From RPRB01 sp035501615 (GTDB lineage: Bacteria; Myxococcota; Myxococcia; Myxococcales; Myxococcaceae): a stretch of DNA of 64,000 bases. The DNA lies in contig DATJVY010000019.1 in the NCBI GenBank assembly GCA_035501615.1, positions 11,606 to 75,605 on the forward strand. The letters run 5' to 3'. The notes below the pieces were generated by a model that was not told where the DNA came from, searched no databases, and was given only the letters and a program-made list of their open reading frames with translations. How positions within the stretch are numbered: position 1 is the stretch's first letter; the number at the start of each line of letters is the position of its first letter. The position numbers and the translations under genes are program-made. Below, piece after piece: positions 24,991 through 32,455 of this stretch.

Positions 24991-26013
24991 TCAGGCGGCG
25001 GCTGCGCGCGAGAAGTCCGGGTAGACCTGCACGCCGTCGGAGGCCCGCGGGCGGCCCTCCTCGCGGGCCAGTGCCCGGTCGAGCGCAAGCAGCGCGATCT
25101 CCAGCTGGTCGTCGGTCGGCTCGACGGTCGTGATTCGCTGGAGCCACAGCCCCGGGCTCACCAGCGCCCTCAGCACCGGCGGGCAGTCCGCGCGCGCCGA
25201 CCGCTTCTGCAACTCGTAGGCGATCCCGGCGACCGGGAAGGCCAGCAGGATCTTGAGGGCCAGCACGAACAGCGTCTGCACGCCGTCAACCGTCGAGACG
25301 GTCGGCACGAACGGAAGGACCACGATGTGGAGCAGCACCGCCACGGCCACGACGACGAACAGGAAGCTCGTACCGCAGCGCGGGTGCCGAGTGGTGAAGC
25401 GACGCGCGTTCTCCACGGTGAGCGGCTGCCGCGACTCGTAGGTCCAGATCGCCTTGTGCTCGGCCCCGTGGTACTGGAAGAGCCGCTGCGCATCCTTCGT
25501 CCGCGCCACCAGCGCCAGCCAGCCGACGAGGATCGCGATCCGGAACAGCCCGTCCACCAGGTGGAAGAGGAGCCCCTTCAGGCTGGGGTCATGGCCGAGG
25601 AGCTTGAAGAGCCCGAGGGTCAACAGATGCGGCGCGGCGATGAACAGCGCCACCATGAACAGGAACGAGAGGCCGAGGAGCAGCCCGCGGGTCAGGTTCC
25701 CGGACGGCCCGCCCTCCCGCGCGACCGCGGGCGCCGCCTGCTCCTCCGGGGAGCCCACGGGGGCGGATTCGGCCTGCTCCGCGCTGAACGCGAGCGCGGT
25801 GAAGCCGTTCCACACCGACTCGATGAGCACCACGGCCCCGCGGAAGAACGGCCTCCGGAGCAGCGTGGCCCTCGGCCAGAGCGTCTCCCAGACCTCCTCG
25901 CGCACCGCGATGCGCCCATCGGGCCGGCGGACGGCGACGACGAGGTTCCGGGGGGAGCGCATCATCACCCCCTCCAGGACCGCCTGGCCGCCGATGTAGG
26001 GACGCTCGCTCAC
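24991..26013 (-). CDS. DUF1385 (YqhQ-like) membrane protein
   Basis: A 340-residue membrane protein. The N-terminus YIGGQAVLEGVMMRSP is the hallmark of the DUF1385 family, followed by HGAEHKAIWTYES, RRFTTRHPRCGTSFLF and about four hydrophobic segments between 115 and 270. Relatives such as Bacillus YqhQ have no firm function. The GTG at 26013 was chosen because the conserved start motif begins directly after it, while the longer frame to 26199 overlaps rpmE. It follows rpmE by 16 bases on the same strand. rpmE and this family are often neighbours. Confidence 0.85.
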   Translation of the reverse strand: MSERPYIGGQAVLEGVMMRSPRNLVVAVRRPDGRIAVREEVWETLWPRATLLRRPFFRGAVVLIESVWNGFTALAFSAEQAESAPVGSPEEQAAPAVAREGGPSGNLTRGLLLGLSFLFMVALFIAAPHLLTLGLFKLLGHDPSLKGLLFHLVDGLFRIAILVGWLALVARTKDAQRLFQYHGAEHKAIWTYESRQPLTVENARRFTTRHPRCGTSFLFVVVAVAVLLHIVVLPFVPTVSTVDGVQTLFVLALKILLAFPVAGIAYELQKRSARADCPPVLRALVSPGLWLQRITTVEPTDDQLEIALLALDRALAREEGRPRASDGVQVYPDFSRAAAA

Positions 26014-26029
26014 GCGAGGGAGAGCCCGT

Positions 26030-26281
26030 TCAGGCCTTGGCCTTGGGGGCCTTCTTCGCCTTGGAGGCGGCCGCGGCCGCCGGCTTGGCCTCGTACTTCT
26101 TCCGGAACCGCTCCACCCGGCCCTCGGTGTCGACCAGCTTGTACTTGCCGGTGAAGAACGGGTGGCAGGCCGAGCAGATCTCCACGTGGAACGAGCCACG
26201 GGTGCTGCGGGTCTCGATCACGTTGCCGCAGGCGCAGGTGATGCGCGAGGGAGGATAGACCGGGTGAACGTCGGGCTTCAT
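26030..26281 (-). CDS. rpmE: Ribosomal protein L31
   Basis: An 83-residue large-subunit ribosomal protein. It is the zinc-binding (C+) type, shown by CACGN and CSACHPFFTG, which supply Cys ligands at about 16, 18, 36 and 39. The motif TGKYKLVDTEGRVERFRKKY is also typical. The C-terminal tail is Ala/Lys-rich and longer than in E. coli L31. It sits between cpoB upstream and the DUF1385 gene downstream. Confidence 0.96.
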   Translation of the reverse strand: MKPDVHPVYPPSRITCACGNVIETRSTRGSFHVEICSACHPFFTGKYKLVDTEGRVERFRKKYEAKPAAAAASKAKKAPKAKA

Positions 26282-26318
26282 GGTGGAAACGGCTCCAGTC
26301 GAGTCGGACCGCCTTGCC

Positions 26319-26339
26319 CCGGAGGACCAGCTCCTCCGG
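26319..26339 (-). terminator. Stem-loop after cpoB
   Basis: The 8-base arms CCGGAGGA and TCCTCCGG around CCAGC form a GC-rich hairpin between the end of cpoB (26403) and rpmE (26281). There is no T-run. It may end the pal-cpoB transcript or protect its 3' end. Confidence 0.4.
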
Positions 26340-26402
26340 AGGACCGGCGGGCGAAGCAGGCTCCTCTAACAGCGACCGCCGCCCGTCTCAAGCCCCCGAC
26401 GG

Positions 26403-27188
26403 CTACTTCTTCCCCTTGGTCGAGGACGATTTCTTCAAGGAGGCCAGGCCCTTCTGGGCCATCTTGGCCTCGGAGGACTTGGGGTAGTCCTTCACCACCT
26501 GCTCGTAGGCGAGCTTGGCCGCCTCGGGGTTCTTGAGCCGTGCGAAGCAATCACCGCTGCGGACGTAGGCGAGCGGCACCGACTTGGACTTGCCGAAGTT
26601 CTTGATCAGCTGCCCGTACTCGGGAAGCGCATCGGGGCAGCTGTCCTGCGCGTAGTAGGACTCTGCGATGGCGAAGTGCGCATCGCCCGCCAAGTCGTCC
26701 TTGGGCCACTTCCGGGTGAACTCGAGGTACAGCGTCCGGGCGGTCTGGATGTCGCCCGACTTGGCCTTGCTCTGGGCCAGGGCGAAGAACTCCTTCTTGT
26801 CGGTGGGCCGAGGGACGTCGTCGGCGGTCTTCTTCTCCGCGGCGGCGGCGCGATCCTGCAGCTGGTCGAGGTTGTGGGTGTAGGCCTCCACCTGCCCGCG
26901 GAGCTGGGCCAGGTCCTCGATGACCTTCTGCAGCTGCACGCTGGTGTCTGCCCCGCTTCGACGCGACGCCTGGTCGAGCGAGTCCAGGGCCTTGGTCACC
27001 TCGGCGATCTTCTGGTCGATGCGGGGGAGCTGCTGGTCCAGCTTCTCGGCCTGCGCCTTCTGCTCGGCGTGGAGGTCCTTGTCCAGCTTGTCCACCCGCG
27101 TCTCGAGGTTCTTGCCCGCCTCGGACGAGTAGAAGCACCCGCCGAGCAGGAGGAACCCCGCCACCCCCGCCGCGCGGACGACCCGCAT
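26403..27188 (-). CDS. cpoB: CpoB/YbgF-like TPR lipoprotein of the Tol-Pal system
   Basis: A 261-residue protein. A lipoprotein signal peptide with lipobox LGGC (Cys near 18) is followed by a coiled-coil region of heptad-like Lys/Gln/Leu (about 25-115) and a C-terminal TPR domain (AQSKAKSGDIQTARTLYLEF and following). This is the YbgF/CpoB arrangement, except that a lipid anchor replaces the usual cleaved signal. In E. coli CpoB coordinates PBP1B and the Tol system during constriction. It starts directly after the stop of the Pal-like gene, so the two are one unit. No tolQRAB genes are in the window. Confidence 0.85.
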   Translation of the reverse strand: MRVVRAAGVAGFLLLGGCFYSSEAGKNLETRVDKLDKDLHAEQKAQAEKLDQQLPRIDQKIAEVTKALDSLDQASRRSGADTSVQLQKVIEDLAQLRGQVEAYTHNLDQLQDRAAAAEKKTADDVPRPTDKKEFFALAQSKAKSGDIQTARTLYLEFTRKWPKDDLAGDAHFAIAESYYAQDSCPDALPEYGQLIKNFGKSKSVPLAYVRSGDCFARLKNPEAAKLAYEQVVKDYPKSSEAKMAQKGLASLKKSSSTKGKK

Positions 27189-27935
27189 CTAGTGGCGGAA
27201 CTCCACCCGGCGGTTGGCGGCCCAGGCCTCCTCATTGTGCCCCTCCACCGCCGGCCGGTTCTCGCCGTAGCCGACGGTGTCGAGCTTGGAGGGCGCCACC
27301 CCGAGGTCGACCAGGTACTTCCGCACGCTTGCTGCCCGCCGCTGCGAGAGGTGGAGGTTGTACTCCTCGGTGCCCCGCTCGTCGGCATGACCCTCCAGGG
27401 TGATCTTCTTGAGGTCGCCCTTCTTGATGCAGTCGGAGAGGTCGTTGAGCTGGCTGCGGACCGAGTCGGTCAGCGCGCTCTCGTTGAAGGCGAAGTGCAC
27501 CGGCGTCCAGTTGCACTTGTCCGCCGTCCCCTTGGCGCAGACGCCCGACTGGCAGGTCTCACCGGTGCCGCAGTCGTCGTTGGTGGAGCAGGTGTTGGGA
27601 ACGCACTGGTTGTTCTTGCAGCGGGCGCCCGCGCCGCAGTCGGCGTCCGCGGTGCAGGCCTTGGGGGTGCACTTCCCCGAGGCGCAGGTGGAGCCGGCCG
27701 GGCAGTTCTGATCGGTGGTGCACTCCGGCTTGGGCACGCACTTGTTGCCCGTACAGACGAAGCCCGCCTTGCAGTTCCCGTCGGTGGCGCACTCCTGGCA
27801 TTGGCCGCCGACGCACACCTCGTTGTGCGACTTGCACTGCTCGTCCGAATCGCACTTCGGATACGTGGGAGGACATCCGGTGAGAACCGCAAGACCCAGG
27901 ACTCCCAGCGCCAGCAATCCGACACCACGGGACAT
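27189..27935 (-). CDS. pal: Pal/OmpA-domain lipoprotein with five Cys-rich repeats
   Basis: A 248-residue lipoprotein anchored by Cys21 (lipobox LTGC). Between anchor and OmpA domain lie five tandem Cys-rich units of about 20 residues (pattern C-x5-C-x5/6-C-x4-C, e.g. CATDGNCKAGFVCTGNKC). The C-terminal OmpA/Pal domain (about 135-248) has the peptidoglycan-binding motif LEGHADERGTEEYNLHLSQR. The start MSRG at 27935 is preferred because GGAGGA lies 6 bases upstream; ATGs at 27941 and 27959 are alternatives. It is the first gene of a pair with cpoB and links the outer membrane to peptidoglycan. Confidence 0.85.
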   Translation of the reverse strand: MSRGVGLLALGVLGLAVLTGCPPTYPKCDSDEQCKSHNEVCVGGQCQECATDGNCKAGFVCTGNKCVPKPECTTDQNCPAGSTCASGKCTPKACTADADCGAGARCKNNQCVPNTCSTNDDCGTGETCQSGVCAKGTADKCNWTPVHFAFNESALTDSVRSQLNDLSDCIKKGDLKKITLEGHADERGTEEYNLHLSQRRAASVRKYLVDLGVAPSKLDTVGYGENRPAVEGHNEEAWAANRRVEFRH

Positions 27936-28088
27936 GCGCATTCCTCCGAAGTTGGCCACCCCTGAGCGGCCCGTTCCCTGTCGCCCGCTGTACCGTCATG
28001 CTGTGATGTCAGTCCAGCGAAATTCGGCGTGGACGCGGCCACGCGGACACGCCATGGCGGCTCGGGTGCCGCGACCCGGAGTGCGGTA

Positions 28089-29561
28089 ATGGCCCACAGC
28101 GTCCTCCTCGTCGACGACGAGAAGAACATCCTCCTGACTCTCAGCCAGGCGCTGCATCTGGCCGGCTACCGCACCGAGCTGGCCGGGACCGGCAAGCTCG
28201 GGCTCGAGGTCGCGCTCGCCCGGCCCGTGGACGTGGTGCTGATGGACGTCCGGCTGCCGGACATGGACGGGCTCGTGGTCCTCGAGCAGCTGCTCCAGGC
28301 CCGGCCGGGGCTGCCCGTCCTCATGATGTCGGGTCACGGCACCATCGAGACCGCGGTCCGGGCCACCCGGCTCGGGGCCCGCGACTTCCTGGAGAAGCCC
28401 ATCGGCCGGGACCGGCTCCTGGTGGCGCTGCGCAACGCGCTCGAGCACCGGGCGGCGGTGGAGGAGCTGGAGACGCTCCGCGCCGAGGCCGGCAGGTACG
28501 AGATGGTGGGACAGGGGCCGGCGATGCAGCGGCTCTACCACCTGGTCCAGCGGGCGGCGCCGAGCGAGGGCCGGGTCCTCATCACCGGCGAGAACGGGAC
28601 CGGCAAGGAGCTGGTGGCCCGGGCCCTCCACCGGAACAGCCGGCGGGCCTCGGGCCCCTTCGTCCGGGTCAACTGCGCGGCGGTGCCGCACGAGCTCATC
28701 GAGAGCGAGCTCTTCGGGCACGAGAAGGGCGCGTTCACCGGGGCGCTGGCCCTCCGCCGGGGCAAGTTCGAGCTGGCCTCGGGCGGCACGCTCTTCCTCG
28801 ACGAGGTGGGGGACATGCCTCCCACCATGCAGGCCAAGCTGCTCCGGGTGCTGCAGGAGTCCGAGTTCGAGCGGGTGGGCGGCACCGAGACGCTGCGGGT
28901 GGACGTCCGGGTCGTCGCCGCGACCAACCGCGACCTCGAGGCGGAAGTCGCCGAGGGCCGGTTCCGCGAGGACCTCTACTACCGGCTCGCGGTGGTGCAG
29001 ATCCGCACCCCGCCGCTCCGCGAGCACCGGGAGGACCTCCCGGACCTCATCGGCGCCTTCCTCGAGGAGGCCTGCCGGCGCAACGGACGGAGGCCGCTCC
29101 GGCTCGTGCCCGACGCGGTCGCGGCGCTGTCCGCCCACGACTACCCGGGCAACGTCCGCGAGCTGAGGAACCTGGTCGAGCGCCTCGCCATCCTCTGCGA
29201 GGGGCCCGAGGTCTCGGGCGAGGAGGCGCGGGCGCTGCTGCCGCGGCCCCGGCCCGTGCGGCCTGCGGGCGCCACCCTCCCCGCCGCCGCGGAGCAGAAG
29301 ACCGCGGCCGCGCTCCGTCCGGTGGGCGAGAAGCCGTTCCGCGACCTGGTCGACGACGCCGAGCGGGAGATCATCCTCCGCACCCTGGCCTTCACCCGGG
29401 ACAACGCCACCGAGGCCGCCCGGCTCCTCGACCTGGAGCGGGGGCACTTCTACAAGAAGATGAAGGCACTCGGCATCCGGCGGCCGCGGGCCCAGACCCC
29501 CGAGGGCACCGAGACCGACGCCGCGCCGGACGAGGGCGCAGGCCCCCCCGAGCCCGGCTGA
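28089..29561 (+). CDS. NtrC-type sigma-54 response regulator
   Basis: A 490-residue enhancer-binding protein. The receiver domain has LLVDDE, phosphoacceptor Asp53 (VLMDVRLP) and Lys104. The AAA+ domain has Walker A GENGTGKE (167-174), GAFTGA (214-219) and the expected Walker B. The C-terminus holds a Fis-type helix-turn-helix (NATEAARLLDLERGHFYKKM), followed by an acidic tail. No histidine kinase is adjacent; the nearest is the NtrY-like kinase at 37580, so the partner is unknown. The ATG at 28089 follows GGAG. It is divergent from pal with 153 bases between, and convergent with a lipoprotein gene. Confidence 0.92.
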   Translation: MAHSVLLVDDEKNILLTLSQALHLAGYRTELAGTGKLGLEVALARPVDVVLMDVRLPDMDGLVVLEQLLQARPGLPVLMMSGHGTIETAVRATRLGARDFLEKPIGRDRLLVALRNALEHRAAVEELETLRAEAGRYEMVGQGPAMQRLYHLVQRAAPSEGRVLITGENGTGKELVARALHRNSRRASGPFVRVNCAAVPHELIESELFGHEKGAFTGALALRRGKFELASGGTLFLDEVGDMPPTMQAKLLRVLQESEFERVGGTETLRVDVRVVAATNRDLEAEVAEGRFREDLYYRLAVVQIRTPPLREHREDLPDLIGAFLEEACRRNGRRPLRLVPDAVAALSAHDYPGNVRELRNLVERLAILCEGPEVSGEEARALLPRPRPVRPAGATLPAAAEQKTAAALRPVGEKPFRDLVDDAEREIILRTLAFTRDNATEAARLLDLERGHFYKKMKALGIRRPRAQTPEGTETDAAPDEGAGPPEPG

Positions 29562-29565
29562 GCGA

Positions 29566-30375
29566 CTACTTGCCCCCGCCGCCGCCCGCCGGGTGGGCGC
29601 GCGAGACCGGCGTCCTCGTGGCAGCCGTGGCCGAGGGCGCGGCGGCACCGACGGGGAGCATCGAGGGCCTTCCGTAGTAGCCCCGCGTCATCCCGAACGC
29701 CTGCGCCTGGTAGGCGAGGCGGTAGTACGGAGCGAGCGTCGCGTCCGGGGGTCCGCGGAACTCGGCCGAGTTGTCCGCCAGCCGGTCGGTCCCGATGGGC
29801 CTGCCGACGTTGAGGAGCAGGCCCAGGCTGCCGGCGACCTCGACGTCCGACCACTTGGCCATGGTCGCCGGGAGCGAGACCGAGACGGGCTCGATCTGCG
29901 TCCCGCAGCCCCGGCTGCCCGAGTAGACCTGCCCGGTCCAGCGGACGTCCCACCCGCAGGTCCCGACCCGCCCGTTGATCCGCTCGGTCGAGAGCTCGAA
30001 GTCGCTGAGCGCCCCGCCGATGAGGCCGATCACGTGCAGGCCCTCGGGCGTGCGCTCGACGTGCAGCTGGAACGGGGCGCCGCGGTAGACGCCGGCGGCC
30101 TCGTCGTCGTGGAAGCCCAGAATCACCGGGACACCCACCGCGCGGCCGCGGATCTCCCCGTCGGTGCGCGCGAGCGCGAAGTCGGGCTGGAGGCCGAGGA
30201 TCTGGTCGTCGGTCACCCGGACGCCCCAGTGGTCGGCCTGACCGCCGATCTCGAAGAGGTCCTCGGTGCTGGCCCGGGCGATGCCCCAGTCGGGGGCGGG
30301 AAGCGTCTGGGGAGGACCATGTGCGCACCCGGCGAGGGCGAGCACGACGGCGACGGAGAGACGACGGGCGAGCAT
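29566..30375 (-). CDS. Putative lipoprotein, unknown function
   Basis: A 269-residue lipoprotein with signal peptide MLARRLSVAVVLALAGC and lipobox LAGC. The middle is beta-rich with a Cys pair (GTCGW and GSRGCG, about 140 and 156), and the C-terminal tail is Gly-rich and low in complexity. No family was recognised. The ATG at 30375 was chosen because the long upstream frame runs through xthA. It follows xthA by 68 bases, and a perfect palindrome lies 18 bases before its start. Confidence 0.7.
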   Translation of the reverse strand: MLARRLSVAVVLALAGCAHGPPQTLPAPDWGIARASTEDLFEIGGQADHWGVRVTDDQILGLQPDFALARTDGEIRGRAVGVPVILGFHDDEAAGVYRGAPFQLHVERTPEGLHVIGLIGGALSDFELSTERINGRVGTCGWDVRWTGQVYSGSRGCGTQIEPVSVSLPATMAKWSDVEVAGSLGLLLNVGRPIGTDRLADNSAEFRGPPDATLAPYYRLAYQAQAFGMTRGYYGRPSMLPVGAAAPSATAATRTPVSRAHPAGGGGGK

Positions 30376-30392
30376 GGACACCGCTCCTTCGG

Positions 30393-30407
30393 GACTCCCT
30401 GGGAGTC
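30393..30407 (-). promoter_or_regulatory. 15-bp perfect palindrome before a lipoprotein gene
   Basis: GACTCCC-T-GGGAGTC lies 18 bases upstream of the start at 30375. The one-base centre does not allow a normal RNA hairpin loop, so a DNA-binding dimer site is the simpler reading. The regulator is unknown. Confidence 0.4.
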
Positions 30408-30443
30408 TAGTCCCCGGCCCGAGGCGAGTTCGACGCACCCCGG

Positions 30444-31262
30444 TCACCCCCCATTCACTCCGAAGGCGTCCGCCGGCTGCTCGGGGTCCCCCGGTCGCCG
30501 GAACCGGGCCCAGACCGGGGCATGGTCGGACGGCTGGGGGCCCTTCCGGGCCTCCCGGTCGATGCCAGCCGCCTGCAACTGCGCGGCGAGGACCGGGGTG
30601 GCGTAGAGGTGGTCCAGCCGGAGCCCGCGGTTCTTCTGGAATCCGAGCATCCGGTAGTCCCACCAGCTGTAGCGGCCGGGCTCGGGGTGGAGCTTGCGGA
30701 ACGTGTCCTCGAGGCCGAACTCCACCGCACGGCGAAGTGCCGCCCGCTCGGGCAGGGAGAAGAGTGTCTGGCCCTCCCAGAGCTTGGGGTCCCAGACGTC
30801 GCGCTCCTCGGGGGCGACGTTGAAGTCTCCGCCGACCACGAAGGGCTCCTCGCGGCTGTGGCGCAGGTCGAGCCAGCGGCGGAACCGGCCGAACCACTCC
30901 AGCTTCTGGTGATAGGCCGGCGAGTCCACCGCCTGACCGTTGGGCGCGTAGACCGACGTCACCCGAACGCCGGCGACGGTCGCGCTCACCACCCGGGCCT
31001 GGCTGTCGTCCTCGGCGTCGAGGAACCCGCGCTCGATGCGCTCCGGCTCGGGGCGGCTGAGGATGGCCACCCCGTTGTAGGTCTTCTGTCCGAACAGCAC
31101 CGGGTGGTACCCGAGCGCGCGGACCTGCTCGGAGGGGAACTGCTCGTCGGTGCACTTCAGCTCCTGAAGACAGACCACGTCCGGGCGACGGGCCTCGAGC
31201 CAGCCCAGCAGCCGATCGGTCCGGGCGCGCACCGAGTTGATGTTCCAGCTCGCGACGAGCAC
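30444..31262 (-). CDS. xthA: Exodeoxyribonuclease III
   Basis: A 272-residue AP endonuclease/3'-exonuclease that acts in base-excision repair. The family signatures are present: LVASWNINSVRA at the N-terminus, LQELK for the metal-binding Glu, GGDFNVAP, and the C-terminal SDHAPV with the catalytic Asp-His pair. The start is a GTG at 31262, because upstream residues in the frame to 31370 are Arg/Pro-rich shadow. It is divergent from the TPR lipoprotein gene with 172 bases between. Confidence 0.92.
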   Translation of the reverse strand: MLVASWNINSVRARTDRLLGWLEARRPDVVCLQELKCTDEQFPSEQVRALGYHPVLFGQKTYNGVAILSRPEPERIERGFLDAEDDSQARVVSATVAGVRVTSVYAPNGQAVDSPAYHQKLEWFGRFRRWLDLRHSREEPFVVGGDFNVAPEERDVWDPKLWEGQTLFSLPERAALRRAVEFGLEDTFRKLHPEPGRYSWWDYRMLGFQKNRGLRLDHLYATPVLAAQLQAAGIDREARKGPQPSDHAPVWARFRRPGDPEQPADAFGVNGG

Positions 31263-31434
31263 GGGAGGCAGACCCTCGCAGGCTCGTGGCGGCACGGGCA
31301 AGGGGACACGGAGGCCGCGGCCGGACGACCACGGCCGGAGGGCTCGGCCCCGGGGAGCCCGAGGTGGCACGCCGGGCGCACTGGGGGAGCGGCACAGGGC
31401 CCCCGAAGAGGGTCCCGCACCAGGAGCTCCACCG

Positions 31435-32346
31435 ATGTCGAATCGCCTGCTTGCCGTTCCGCTCGCCGCCGTCCTGGTGGTGGGCTGTCAGAAGACCCCC
31501 GCTGCGCCGCCGCCCGTGGTGGAGGCGCACGTGCCGCCGCCGGTTGTGCCCGCGCCCGCCCCCGCGGTCGTGCCGAAGCCCACCGGCGCCCCGGTCGACA
31601 CGCTGGCCCTGCCCCGCTCGGGGCCGCCGGGGGTGGACCACCTCGCGCGGGCGGAGAAGCTGCGCGACGACGGCGACACCGCCGGGGCGCTCACCGAGGC
31701 GCGGCGCGCGCTCGCCGACGACGCAGAGGACCTCGATGCCCTCTCGCTCATCGCCCGGCTCGGGCGGGCGTCGGGGCAGGTGACCATCGCCGCCGAGGCC
31801 TACGAGCGGCTGGGCAGGCTCGACCCCGAGGACGCCGTTCCGATGGTGCAGGCCGCGCGGATGCGCCTCGCCGCCGGGTCGGTCGGTGCCGCCGAGGCGC
31901 TCGCCCGCTCGGCCGTCGGACGCGACGAGGGCAACGTCGAGGCCTGGCAGGCGCTCGGCCGGGCGCAGCTCGGCTCGGGCAACCTCGCCGGGGCCATCGA
32001 GAGCCTCGAGCAGGCGCGCACGCTCGAGCCCTCGCACGGATGGGTGCTGAACAACCTCGGCTTCGCCTACCTCCGGGCGAGCCGCAACCCGGAGGCGCTG
32101 GAGGTCCTCGAGCGCGCCGCCGAGCTGCTTCCCGAGGCGGCCGTGGTGCACAACAACCTCGGGGTGGCCCGCGAGCGCACCGGTGACCTCGACGGCGCGC
32201 GCGCCTCGTACGCCCGCTCGGCGCTGCTCGCCCCGAAGTACGTGAAGGCCCGGGTGAACGGCGAGCGCACCGCGATGGTCCGCGGCGGGACCGACGGCGG
32301 GGTGGATGCGGCCCACGTGCCCGAGGAGGGCGACGGCGAGGAGTGA
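31435..32346 (+). CDS. TPR-repeat lipoprotein
   Basis: A 303-residue lipoprotein. The signal peptide MSNRLLAVPLAAVLVVGC carries lipobox VVGC and is followed by a Pro/Ala-rich linker (about 20-55) and at least five TPR-like units (AEKLRDDGDTAGALTEARRA; LNNLGFAYLRASRNPEAL; VHNNLGVARERTGDLDGARA). TPRs bind partner proteins, and the partner here is unknown. The ATG at 31435 follows GGAG at 9 bases; upstream in-frame starts are rejected. It precedes the penicillin-binding protein gene by 109 bases and may be the first member of that operon. Confidence 0.8.
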   Translation: MSNRLLAVPLAAVLVVGCQKTPAAPPPVVEAHVPPPVVPAPAPAVVPKPTGAPVDTLALPRSGPPGVDHLARAEKLRDDGDTAGALTEARRALADDAEDLDALSLIARLGRASGQVTIAAEAYERLGRLDPEDAVPMVQAARMRLAAGSVGAAEALARSAVGRDEGNVEAWQALGRAQLGSGNLAGAIESLEQARTLEPSHGWVLNNLGFAYLRASRNPEALEVLERAAELLPEAAVVHNNLGVARERTGDLDGARASYARSALLAPKYVKARVNGERTAMVRGGTDGGVDAAHVPEEGDGEE

Positions 32347-32455
32347 CGGGCATCGTGGCGCCCCGGCCGGGGCCGGTGTCCCGCACCTCGGGTCCGGGAC
32401 GTCGGCCCCGGCACTTTCCGGTGTTACGCTCCGTCGTCCCCGCGCTCGACCGACG

